DNA from: Naganishia liquefaciens
Taxonomy: Eukaryota > Basidiomycota > Tremellomycetes > Filobasidiales > Filobasidiaceae
NCBI GenBank assembly: GCA_013423385.1
Contig: BLZA01000017.1
Coordinates: 806,001 to 870,000 of the forward strand
DNA length: 64,000 nucleotides
Reading direction: 5' to 3'
Shown here: positions 1 through 10,115 of the stretch, in pieces
Layout: every line of letters starts with the position of its first letter
Position numbering within the stretch: the stretch's first letter is position 1
Program-made: the position numbers and the translations under genes
The notes under the pieces: generated by a model
What the model saw: the letters and a program-made list of their open reading frames with translations, nothing else
Database searches by the model: none
What the model was told of the DNA's origin: nothing

Positions 1-2269
1 TCGATGCGAAGGGACACCTCAAATTGACTGATTTCGGATTATCGAGGGCGGGACTTCTGAATCGTCAACTTGGAGGATCAAGACCATCTGCTCTCAGAAG
101 CTTGTCTGCCAAGCGGAAACGGGGCTCACAAGTGACTTCCACTCGCCGAACAACTTCACCTCATTTGCACCCGCTGTCTGACGAATCCAATGCAACGACC
201 CCGGATGTCGCGCTTCCGCCGAGTATAGGGGGGCTCAGTCAATCCTATTTCAGCAGTCATTTGACAGACGCCGGGTCTGCCGACGAGTCTTCCGGTTCCG
301 AGGGTATCTCTTCACATTTTTCCAAGGGGCTTTCCAAGGGACAAGAGAAGCCAACACCAGAAGGCCGAAAGTTTGTGGGGACGCCTGACTACCTTTGTCC
401 AGAGAGCAGTAAGTGTTAGCCGACATCTCATTTTCCCCAGTACTCACGAAAGTTCTTTCTCCAGTTCTGGGATTTGGTACGGACGATGCCACAGTGGATT
501 GGGTAAGTTACAAGAACCGCCTCGCCCGAGCTGGCCTAAGTTCGTCTTCCTCGTAGTGGGCTCTCGGCGTTGTCATGTACGAGTTTCTCTACGGTTTTCC
601 GCCATTCCATGACGAGACGCCCGACAAGGTATTCGAGAATATCATAGCCCGGCGGATCAATTGGTATGAAGATCAAATCGATATCTCTCCAGAAGCCAGG
701 GATTTGATGGAAAGACTGATGTGTACGGATCCACTTCGCCGATTGGGAGCCAATGGAGCGTCGGAAGTAAAGTGTCATCCCTTCTTCACCGAGATCGACT
801 GGAATACTATCGCCACGATAGAAGCAAATTTTGTGCCCAATGTCACAGACCCGGAATCGACAGATTACTTCGATGCTCGGGGCGCTCTACCTCAGGTTTT
901 CAATGAGGATGAAGAGGAAGCGAGGCACCAGCTTGCAGAATCCAAGAACGCCTCCCAATCTAGTGGCCTAGGGATGCTCAGCTCTACATCCAAGATCGAA
1001 CCCTCGGCGTCGACCGAGGACTTCGGCAACTTCCACTTCAAGAATGTCCACGTTTTAAAGGAAGCAAATGATGAACAAGTGCGGAAGCTTCGCAAGGATT
1101 CTGCGCTCCAACCCGAGGGCATCTTGCCGGGACAGATCAAGGATCGTCGTCTCAGTCTGGCCGTAGGCAAAAAGAAGAAACGTCATAGGTTGTCGGTCAG
1201 CGAGGTAGGTCGATGTTGAGGCTGCATTCGAGCTGAAGCTCAAGCTCAAGCTCATGTGTTTGGTTCTCAGAACATGCCACCATCGCCATCAACATCCACG
1301 TCCTCTTCAGCGTCCACCCCGGGCATTCCTCAGACACCCTATGTGCTCTCACCCAATCCGAGGCGGCCATCAGAAAACAGGTTTAGCCGGGTCAAAGCTA
1401 TGCACGAATGGGACGAAGGCGCTCAAAAGCGAAGCGCAATACCGAGTCGTGCGCCCGCTGCTACCACTGCGGAGGAACCGCCATCGCATTCTCCTACGGC
1501 ATATGTCGATGGACCACGACAGCGACATCATTCGGGTCAGATTGGAATGGGTCGTTCACAGAGCGCAAGCGGTTCACCTTTGATGGACTCTCGCAAACTC
1601 AGTGACAGTTACACGCAAAGTGGTTCACGCGCGGTTGATGTTCTAATTGCCGAAGACAATCCGATCTCCCAAAAGATTTGTGAAACGTTGCTGACGCGGA
1701 TGGGTTGCCGTTGCGTCTGCGTCAACGATGGAGCAGAAGCTTTGGCGGCAACGATGGGTAGTATCAGGTTCGACGTTATCATTTGTGACCTGGTGATGCC
1801 TAATGTCTCTGGCGAAGAGGTCGCTCGTATGATCCGGTCTACGAACAACCCCAACGTCAGTACGCCTATTATCGCCGCCACGTCTTACGAACACAAGCAA
1901 ATCGCAACGGTCATGGCTGAAGCGCAACGAGAAGCTTCGGGTGCGATATTCAATGCCATCTTGGCAAAACCTATCACCAAACGCGACTTGACAGACTGCC
2001 TAGCTAAGTTGGGATTCGTCACGGGTAACGGCAATGTTGAAGTGGTTCCAGCTCGAGCAGGTTATGGACGAACAGCCAGTGGCAGAAGCTTGGGAGAAAC
2101 GACAAGCCTTCAACTTCAGAATGTCTTGGTTGGGTCCGAGGATGCCAAGCAGTCGTCATTGGGTGAGGCGATGCGTACGTCTTCATCAGCGGATCCCGTC
2201 TGGGCGGAATCGGCACATAGTGAGCCTAGTTTACCTGCGATAGTCGAACGGAAGACGGAGGGAGTCTAG
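1..2269 (+). CDS. RIM15: Rim15/Cek1-type AGC kinase with C-terminal receiver domain, 5' truncated
   Basis: Partial gene; the window opens inside the kinase domain just before the DFG motif (LKLTDFGLSR). Proposed exons 3-408, 465-502, 557-1204 and 1271-2269 give 696 residues. After DFG comes a Ser-rich insert typical of the Rim15/Cek1 family, then GRKFVGTPDYLCPES, the VDWWALGVVMYE motif and an AGC-kinase tail. A response-regulator receiver lies near residues 480-600: acidic pair EDN, phospho-acceptor Asp in CDLVMP, Ser in AATS and Lys in AKPI are all present. Family knowledge: Rim15 integrates nutrient signals (TOR, PKA, Sch9) to drive quiescence through endosulfines. The N-terminal PAS-like part and first half of the kinase would lie upstream of the window. 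The order kinase, then receiver, makes the assignment firm; the symbol is by homology with yeast. Confidence 0.88.
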
Positions 2270-2415
2270 AGGACTCATTGTCAGTCAGCTACAGTGTATC
2301 TCAGTCAGTTGTACCAGATATCTTATTGTGCTGCAGGATGCGGACAGTCATTATCGCTGTGGCTACAGCGAAAAGATCACATAATATATGATGCATTACT
2401 CAAAACAGGATTTGA

Positions 2416-2849
2416 CTATGCTGACCTCGATGCCATGACATCGTCTATTCTGTCCTTCAGAAATTCCACTACGGCATCCGGGCCCTTTTCGACCTGAAGC
2501 CCTGTGGGAATAGCAGCCGTGCGAATTCCCGGAATGGTCTCCCTCGCTATGCGCTGTATTTCTTCTTGTTGCTCCGGCGTCCACTACAAGTACGTTGGTA
2601 GCCTCGTCAGCCTTGACTCTAGTGGAATACCGGGTTGCAACTCACCATGGAAGCACAAAACAGGATGCCCGGAGGAGGCTGAATGCTCAGCAGCAACGGC
2701 TTGACGCCCTCGATGGTTTCCGAGTTTCCGGCATGGACAATGTTGTACCTGTCGGCGACGTCCTTGATGAGGATGCCGATGAGGCGCTTGGCGCGCTCGG
2801 GGGCGGTGTTGACGCTGACTAGGTTGACGGGTTCGGCTGAGGGAGACAT
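2416..2849 (-). CDS. Small conserved fungal protein of unknown function
   Basis: Two exons (2849-2646 and 2583-2416) joined at a GT-AG intron give 123 residues starting MSPSAEPVNLVSVNTAPER. The intron falls cleanly between CASM and WTPEQQEE, and the second exon ends in an acidic, helical tail. The protein has no signal peptide, membrane segment or cysteine motif; it reads as a small soluble alpha/beta fold. I recall similar uncharacterised proteins in other fungi but cannot name a domain. A longer start at 2912 is possible, which would add 21 basic residues; I prefer 2849 because conservation-like sequence begins there. It is transcribed away from the DUF3500 gene across a 354-bp shared upstream region. 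Confidence 0.7.
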
Positions 2850-3203
2850 GATGAGCGATGGCGTGGTGGTGCTCGAGGATCTGTCGTCCCGACGATGAGA
2901 GTCGATTCTCAAGTACGGTTTGCGAAACTGCTTGACGTTGGCTCGGACGGGCGCGAGACGAGAAATGTGGATGTGGGTGGGTCATCCCGTGCCCCGCTTC
3001 CCCGCAAATCGGCACACCCACCGGAAGGAAGCAATCGGCAGCATGCCGGTGGAGGTGGATCCCGCTTCATGAGGCATTCGGGCGTATTCCGATGCCATTT
3101 CCCTATTTCATTTCAGCTCGAGGCAACGATGACTTCCTTGATAGCCTCGTCTGTCACAATATTTCGCTAGATCCCATCTTCGGGCCCCAAATCTTCAGCT
3201 ACC

Positions 3204-4723
3204 ATGGCAGTCACCATCAGCAGTTCGGGATACCAGCTCTCCGACGATCCAGCAACCCCGCGTACGGACGCAACCGTTCCATTCCGCGATATCATCCCGC
3301 GTCCAGACCATCCCCGTATCAAGGGCATAGAATCCCACGACGCTCATTCCTGGTGCACTTCCCGCAAGCAAGTTCCCGAGCCGGCGTGGCTCATCAACCG
3401 ACTCGAGTTGAGCAACCTTGAGCGGCCGTACAAGGGCTTCTCGGCGGACGGCAAGCCGGATCCTGATGTGTGGGTGTACGGAGAAGATGAAGGTGCTCCG
3501 GTAGAGGCTGCCGTTGAAGCAGCTGAAAAGTTCCTCGAGGGCATTTCGGCAAAGGACAGAAAAGAGGTCGTCAAGGGGGACGTCGAGACGGACGACGAGT
3601 TTCGTGCATGGTCGAACCCAGAGCTCTACGTGAACCCAGGTATGCGATTTCACCCTCAAGTCGATGGCGCTCGCTGATTTCTATCTAGGTGGCATTCGTC
3701 TGGATGAAACGGACGCAAAGACACAGGGTCTCATACACGACATCCTGAAGGCCTCGCTGTCGCCGGCAGGATACGAAAAGGCCAACGGCTGCACGCTGAC
3801 CAACGCCTTCTTGGGTCAACTCATCAACGGTCAAGCGGTCCTCAATGAGCACTCGTACAACTTTCGCCTCTTTGGGAGACCCTCAGTCACGGCTCCATGG
3901 GGATTCTCGTTCTTCGGACATCACCTTTGCCTCCAAGTGGTCTTTGTGGGCAAACGAATGGTCATTGGGCCGACCTTTATGGGTGCCGAGCCAGATCGGA
4001 TTGATGAAGGACCGCATGCCGGGCTGAGACTATTCAGCCAGGAGGAGATACGCGGATTGAATCTGATGCGGTCTTTGAGTCAGGAGAACCAGAAAAGGGC
4101 GCAATTGAATGAGCATATGGTCGAGGGACTTGCAGAAGACCGGTGGAATCCGTTCGACGAGAGGTGAGCACGTTGCGGCCGGTATCTTGTCCGTGCTCGT
4201 TCTGACCGCTGGACAGACATCTCGGTGGAGCACATCAGGATAATCGAACGGTCCCGTACGAAGGCTGTCCCATCTCCGCCATGAAACCTGAGCAACGCGA
4301 ACAGGTTTGGGAGATTGTCAAGAGCTTCAACACGTATCTTCCCGACGGACCGCTCAAGGCACACATGAAGCGTGTCAAGGAGCACGAGAATGAGACGTGG
4401 TTCGCGTGGATTGGCAAATTTGGATTGGGTGATCCGTATTATTTCAGGATCCACTCGCCAGTGGTGTTCTGCGAGGTGCGTTTGGCGGTCATCAAAAGCG
4501 GATGCGATGCTGACCCAACTTGTTTTCAGTTTGACTTTCATTGCGGTAGTAAGTGCCGTTTTCCGATCAAGTTGACCGTATTGCTGATTCACCTGCACCA
4601 GTTTTCTTGACCAATACTTCACCGGCAAAATGTCACATCCACACCGTAAACCGACTACCAAACGTCGGAGATTACGGCAAGGCGCTCATCCGGCAGTACC
4701 ACGTAGAGCAGGAAAAGAAGTGA
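3204..4723 (+). CDS. DUF3500 family protein
   Basis: Five exons (3204-3639, 3689-4163, 4217-4475, 4530-4548, 4602-4723) give 436 residues. The conserved DUF3500 core runs through GGIRLDETDAKTQ, LNEHSYNFRLFGRPS, PWGFSFFGHH, GPTFMGAEPDRID and, after the later introns, FDFHCGIFLTN and KCHIHTVNRLPNVGDYG. Exon 4 is only 19 nt and carries the FDFHCG segment. The family is widespread in fungi and bacteria, and its biochemical role is not established; the pattern of His, Asp and Glu residues would fit an enzyme, but that is inference. There is no signal peptide. The start at 3204 is the first ATG in frame and fits the conserved beginning of the product. Confidence 0.82.
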
Positions 4724-5155
4724 GGCCACAGATTCGGCGAAGATCTGTAGAACCAAAGGCAGAGTTGTATAAAATATTTCGAGTATTCATGTATTTCACG
4801 CAGGCAGAGACCGATCCAGAGGATAGGAACCCCCAGCGAGCGAGCTGGACACGACTGTGACTGGCATCCTCGACGCCGGCGTGAAAGCTAGCGGGATGGC
4901 GATATCGCTCTATACATGTATGTATGTGATGATGAATCAGATATTTGGTTCCGCGCCACCAGGGCCAACGATCATCAATCATCTACAGAGCCCCGCGTCC
5001 ATCCCATGTCTTGCCCTCGTATCCTGGTGGTACATCTGTTCCGACGGGGTGACAATCACTCGTTCATCTTCTGGCAACCCTCCATGACAACAAGACGACG
5101 CAGAGTGGCACAGGCATCGTCACCGATTCAGCACCGCTAGGCCGCCGCCCCTCCG

Positions 5156-6947
5156 ATGAATCTCGGACGATACACAGTCTCGACGCCGGCGAATCCCGCG
5201 TTTGCATCAGTCTCCTTTACGGAGTCGATACCGCTTGCCCATGAGAAAAGCAGGACCGAGCCGTCAGCCAAGGCCAAGGGTAAACAGCGCGAGACGTATC
5301 AGCCTGCGCCGCAAGAGCAAGAATCGGCAAAGGGACGCAAGAAGAGCAGGCGGAATGCGCATTTCACCTTTGCAGGAGAACAGGGATTCGAGATATGGTC
5401 TAATGCGCCCGAGCTGCGTCAGCTACTTTGTAGAAGTGAGTCTCCGGCTGAGCCTGCCAATGGATACGTTACTGACATTCCGTTCAGAGCTTCCCGGTTC
5501 CCTGGCAATCGCGCATCCTTTCCCGCGGACACCGCTGTTTGCCCTCGTCGGCGGCGGGCGGAATCCCGTCTTTGCGCCAAACAAGGTGGTAATTTGGCTG
5601 GAGACAATTTCACAAGCTGAGGATGAGCATTCGGGCCGAGGCAGAGCTGTGGCGTCGATTGAATATGGGTGAGTACATACAGCCGGTTCTCAAGCCTTTG
5701 CTGACCGGGTTGCAGGGAGCGGGTGCTACGCATCGTTTCGCGCTGCAATGGCTTTGCCGTGATATTATCGCACTCTGTGCACTATTACGAATATGGAATG
5801 CACGAGCAGGCAGCAGGTGCAGGAAGCGAGGATGCCGTTGAGGAGGACAGCGGATTCTGGCTGCACAACAAGGGGGAGTGGCAGACGTCTTTGAATGATC
5901 GAGGTACGCAAATCCACCCATTCGAGGCAAACAGAGCAACAACTCAATAAACATAGGCCTAGGAGTCCTCTCCGCAGACGTCGATACCGGCATCATGGCC
6001 ATTCCAGGTCGCCAGGACGGCCACGTCCAGCTCATCCAGCTTTCACCCTGCCGCGACCGGCCACTCCAGCCGGAAACCCAGCCACCGTTGCCGCCGAAAT
6101 TCCGCACGCCCATCATTGTCGCCCACACGCATGCTCTTTCTTCCCTCTCGTGCACGAGTGACGGCAAATACCTCGCGACGGCCTCTGACCGAGGGACGCT
6201 GCTCCGCGTGTGGAACGTGAGAACCGGGTCAATGGAGCACGAGTTACGGCGAGGCCTGGATCGGGCGGATATATGGGGCACGACCATGACGTATGAGCCG
6301 ATAGTGACGGGCGGGCGGGAATTAATGTTGGCATGTTGGAGTGACAAGGGGACCATTCACGTGTGGCGGGACGTCCTTGGTGTCAAGCTCGATCCGGAAG
6401 CAGAGAAGCGGCGCAAGGCCGACCTGTGAGTCAATAGAAGCGAGCTGTCGATCGTGCTGACAACCTCGGCAGTGCAGCGAAACCATCCTTGCGATCGCTG
6501 CTGGACCCCTACATGAATAAATCGAAATACTTTTCCTCGACGCCCTCGACCGTGCTCTTTCGGCTGCCGCGAGCGGAGCGCAGTACGAAACAGGTGATCA
6601 AGGATTATTCGGGACCCTCGGCGGAGCGGCCGAGCATGGAGGAATTGCGGCTGAGCGAGATGTATCATGTTGTATGGGCTGAGCGCGAGGCTCCCATCAA
6701 GGAGCCGCCGTTGCGACGGAAACGTGCGCAATTCGATGCGGCGCCCAGGCACCAGGCGCTGCCGCCCGCCGGAACACACCTCGCACACCATCAGCTCGTT
6801 GTCGTCACGCATACGGGCGACTGGTTCCGGCTGGGTGTTCCCGATGGCAAGGTCGACGAGGGCGATACGGGGGAATCTGTCGGCCGGGCGGATCGGTGCG
6901 AGGTGTTGGAATATCGGCGACTGCGTACGGTCGCTGCCGAGTGGTGA
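5156..6947 (+). CDS. HSV2: PROPPIN family phosphoinositide-binding beta-propeller (Hsv2/WIPI3-like)
   Basis: Five exons (5156-5435, 5488-5668, 5716-5903, 5957-6425, 6473-6947) give 530 residues. Diagnostic PROPPIN stretches are FALVGGG with PNKVVIW in blade 2, the long IVAHTHALSSLSCTSDG repeat, LATASDRGTLLRVW, and the phosphoinositide-binding LRRG motif in HELRRGLDRADIW, followed by SDKGTIHVW. LRRG instead of FRRG is seen in the WIPI3/WIPI4 branch rather than Atg18 proper. Such proteins bind PI3P and PI(3,5)P2 on endosome, vacuole or phagophore membranes and act in autophagy. The N-terminus carries an extra basic, Glu/Gln-rich insert of about 45 residues before blade 1, and the C-terminal blades contain a long charged insertion, so the protein is longer than most family members. 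Confidence 0.85.
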
Positions 6948-7060
6948 AGCGGCCCGATAGGAAAGGTTGCCAAATGTCGTATGATACAAGTGCAGGGTCT
7001 AGGTCTGGGGAGATACAAATGCCATGCTCACTGCTGCTGTGGAATGCCATACTCTGGGTG

Positions 7061-8554
7061 TCATTTCCTGACGGGCAACAAGAGGCCCGGTGATATCCTC
7101 GCAATCTCCTCCTTGGCGGCCACCATGTCGGCCAGCATTCGATTCACAGGCATCGGCACGCCCATGCGCTCGCCTAGCCGAACGAGAAACCCGTTGATAT
7201 AATCAATCTCGGTCCCGCCCTCTGCTCCCGCGGCGCCTCTCCCGCGCGCAAGCTTCGCGACGTCTGACGCCATGGACGATGTGTTGCGTGCCGTTGCCGC
7301 GAGGACGGCCAAGGCGCGGCGTTCCAGTGCTGCCGGGGTAAACATGGCGCGCGTCTCAGCGTCGAGCGGCGTGGCGCCTTGGTGGTGGTCGTGGTGGTCG
7401 TCGGCGGCGTCGTCCTCGCCATCACGTCGCACGGACTCGAGGTACCGCGTGATCGCCTCGGATGCCTCGCCGAGCACGGCGCGCATCACGCTCTGCGTCG
7501 CGTGCGGACCAATCAGGGCGCCGTTCTGGACGCCGAGAAGTGCGGTGAGCGGGTTGACGGCGCAGTTGGTGGACAGCTTGAGGAGGAGGCGCTTGTACAT
7601 TTCCGGCATGGGGATGAGCGATGGGTTGAGCGGATGCAGGGCGAGGAGGGCGGCGAGGGTGTATTCGAGGGGTGTCGAGACGGACGTCGGAGCGGCAGGC
7701 GAGAGCGACGGAAGCGGGTTCATGGCGACGCCGCCGCCGCCGCCGCCGTCGGGGAATAACCGTGCGTCATAATCCACCTGTCCGCGCGGATGTGGGACGA
7801 CGCCAAACACAAGTTCACCATGTCCCGTATGCACCACCCGTCGCGCAAACTCGACCTTGCCCCCCGTGCGCGCCTGCAACCGCGTCGGCGTCCGTATACG
7901 TGCGGCGCCGTGCGTCGTACTGCCCAGCACAAACTGCGGGCGCGCTGCCGGGTCGGGCCATATATCCTCGCATAGCTCGTCGTAGATGCCCATTCCGTTC
8001 TGCAACAGGGTGATACAGCTTTCCGGACGTATACGCGGGGCGAGTTGACGAAGGGCCGGGAGGGTCTGGTGTGTTTTGAGCGCGACAATGAGCGAGTCGA
8101 TCGGCGTCGCCGGGGTAAACGGTGACTCGAGCTGGGCCGCGGCGGCGTTTGCCCTTTTCTGCGCGTCGGGCCCTGTAAACGCACGCGCGCGATGGACCGC
8201 TGCCCACGCACGGTCAATCCCGGGGCCGACAACCTCGGCCTCGAACCCTGCTACCGTACGCACCACGCCCGCACGCTCGACACTCAACGCCGGACCGCCG
8301 ACTGCATCCTCTACTACCTGTGATGACCCTGCCTCGGATCCCCTTTTTCCCGCACCCGCACGATCCCTGCGCCGGCTTTCCCTATCTGTGCGCGGGATCC
8401 CGCGCGCGCGGAGGAGAAGCGAAATCGGATGGGCAGCGGCGGGCTGGAGGTGTTGGCGGAGGTGGAATGCGAGGAGGGTGCCGATGGATCCTACGCCGAG
8501 CTGGCGGCAGCGTCGGGGCGTCAGCACGTAGAAGAGCGGGGCGGGGCGGGGCAT
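7061..8554 (-). CDS. PAN5: 2-dehydropantoate 2-reductase (ketopantoate reductase)
   Basis: Single-exon gene of 497 residues if the ATG at 8554 is used (product starts MPRPAPLFYVLT). The NADPH-binding glycine motif GVGSIG lies about 20 residues in. The middle carries IDSLIVALKTHQT and CITLLQNGMG, and the C-terminal helical domain has the catalytic-Lys segment KRLLLKLSTNCAVNPLTALL and the PMPVNRML motif. The enzyme reduces ketopantoate to pantoate in coenzyme A biosynthesis. It is longer than bacterial PanE (about 300 residues) because of Ala/Gly/Arg-rich insertions and a His/Asp-rich loop (DDAADDHHDHHQ). An upstream in-frame ATG at 8698 would add 48 Arg/Glu-rich residues encoded by simple repeats and is less likely. 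It lies in the GC-rich block and is divergent from the Arl3 gene. Confidence 0.87.
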   Translation of the reverse strand: MPRPAPLFYVLTPRRCRQLGVGSIGTLLAFHLRQHLQPAAAHPISLLLRARGIPRTDRESRRRDRAGAGKRGSEAGSSQVVEDAVGGPALSVERAGVVRTVAGFEAEVVGPGIDRAWAAVHRARAFTGPDAQKRANAAAAQLESPFTPATPIDSLIVALKTHQTLPALRQLAPRIRPESCITLLQNGMGIYDELCEDIWPDPAARPQFVLGSTTHGAARIRTPTRLQARTGGKVEFARRVVHTGHGELVFGVVPHPRGQVDYDARLFPDGGGGGGVAMNPLPSLSPAAPTSVSTPLEYTLAALLALHPLNPSLIPMPEMYKRLLLKLSTNCAVNPLTALLGVQNGALIGPHATQSVMRAVLGEASEAITRYLESVRRDGEDDAADDHHDHHQGATPLDAETRAMFTPAALERRALAVLAATARNTSSMASDVAKLARGRGAAGAEGGTEIDYINGFLVRLGERMGVPMPVNRMLADMVAAKEEIARISPGLLLPVRK

Positions 8555-8584
8555 GCGTACGTACGACGTGGATGCGCATGGTCT

Positions 8585-8855
8585 TTCGCTCTCTCTCTCT
8601 CTCTCTCGGCGGGGTGTCGCTGTCTCCCGGGTGACCGTGTACGCTGCAGTTGAGGGGGAGTGGGCCCGAGTGCGTTTGAGTGTGTTCCCCGATTGCACGG
8701 GAATTTCCCGCTAAAAGCGGGCTTTTTGGGGTGCGGGGAAGGCGCGCGCTTTTTACGGGCTATTTCCGTCCTCCTCTGGCAGCATACAGCAACTGTGTCC
8801 CTGTCCTCCCCGTCCTTCCTCCCTGCCTCCCTCCCTTCCTCCCCGTCGCCAGCAC
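8585..8855. promoter_or_regulatory. Shared upstream region of PAN5 and ARL3 with pyrimidine tracts
   Basis: This 305-bp divergent spacer holds a (CT)n microsatellite at 8589-8607 and, just before the ARL3 start codon, a long C/T-rich leader at about 8790-8850. CT-rich leaders before the start codon are common in fungal housekeeping genes; a promoter or transcription-start role is inference. Confidence 0.5.
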
Positions 8856-8859
8856 AGGG

Positions 8860-10046
8860 ATGTACCACCTCGTGCGCGGATTCCACGAGTACCTCACACG
8901 CAAAGACGAGTTTAGCATCGTCATTATCGGACTGGACAATGTGAGTCTGTTCCGTTCGCTCACGAGTCCCCGGCCGGCGTCTTTGCTGACGAACGCACGA
9001 CCGACCCAGGCGGGAAAGACGGTGCGTCGCGAGCGATGGTCCGAGCGAGAGAGGGGACGCACACGCTGATCGATGGACGGGGATGGGCCGCGCGCGCGCG
9101 CGTTAGACGTTTCTGGAACGAGTCAAGAGTCTGTATAACGATGTTCCGGGACTGAGCGCCGAGCGGATAGGCCCGACGGTCGGGCAAAACAGTAAGCCCC
9201 GTCGCCGCGATCGTGCCCTTTGCAACTCGCCCCGAACGCTCATCCTCGTCCCCCCACCCCTCCCCAGTCGGCCAAATCTCCCTCCCCTCGACCACGCTCC
9301 GCTTCTTCGACCTCGGCGGCCAGTCGACGATCCGCGCCATTTGGGAGAAATACTATGACGAATGTCATGCCGTCGTTTTCGTCCTCGATGGTGCCGACCA
9401 GGCGCGCTTGGCCGAGGGATGGGCCGTGTTTGGTGAGCAGCGCGGGATGACTTGCTATCCCCTTTCCAGAATGCTAACGCGGAACACGATGACGACGTGC
9501 GTGCGCGCGCGCGGCCGGGCAGACTCGGTCATCACCTCGCCGCGGCTGCTCAACCTCCCGCTCCTCCTGATCGTCAACAAGCAAGACAGCCCCTCGGCGC
9601 TCTCCGTTGCCGAGGTGCGCGAATCATTCGAGGCGTTTCAGCGAGCGGCGTTGGCAGATGCCGCTGGACAGGGGCAGGGGCAGGGGCAGGGGCAGGGGCA
9701 GGGGCGCGAGGCGCAGGGAGAGGACGCGGGCAAGGCGGCGCGCGGGGAGGATGAACTCGCAAAGGCCGAGAGGGTCGCGACGCTCGATGTCCTCGGCATG
9801 AGCGCGTTGACGGGGTGAGTCCCCGAGGGGAAGGGGGCCTTGTCGATGCGTATCCTCACGAGAGAGCTGACACCCGCACCCGCGCGCGCCCGCGCCCGCG
9901 CAGGGACGGCGTCAAGGAGGCGATCGATTGGCTGTATAGCAGGGTACAGACCGCGCGCAAGATGTCAGTCATGGGGTGCCCGGGGGGATACCGTTTCGGC
10001 CGGCGGACAAGGGCTGATGCTTGCTTGCGTTTTCAGCGAGAGATGA
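8860..10046 (+). CDS. ARL3: Arl3/ARFRP1-type ARF-like GTPase
   Basis: Seven exons (8860-8940, 9010-9021, 9107-9191, 9268-9432, 9523-9814, 9904-9963, 10037-10046) give 234 residues. The N-terminus MYHLVRGFHEYLTRK is the ARFRP1/yeast Arl3 signature; these proteins are N-terminally acetylated and recruit Arl1 to the trans-Golgi. G1 is GLDNAGKT, switch I has GPTVGQNIG, G3 is DLGGQ, G4 is NKQD and G5 is SALTG. Exon 2 is a 12-nt micro-exon that encodes AGKT of the P-loop. Between G4 and G5 sits a Gly-Gln hexanucleotide expansion followed by an acidic stretch, absent from ordinary family members of about 200 residues. The last two exons give a short basic tail ending RKIER. It converges with PHA2, the stop codons being about 70 bp apart. 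Confidence 0.86.
9668..9706 (+). repeat. GGGGCA hexanucleotide repeat in ARL3 coding exon 5
   Basis: About six tandem copies of a GGGGCA unit read in frame as alternating Gly-Gln. The tract lies between the NKQD and SALTG motifs of the GTPase, in a loop that can tolerate length change. Confidence 0.9.
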
Positions 10047-10115
10047 CCTGTCTGTGCAAGTGTTCCCTTGATACAACCAAATTTTGTGCGGCCCGGCGGC
10101 GGCGGCGGCCCCCCG

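Noticed and set aside
8555-8698. N-terminal extension of PAN5 to an upstream ATG
   Set aside because: Encoded by simple repeats, Arg/Glu-rich, and not part of the ketopantoate reductase fold.
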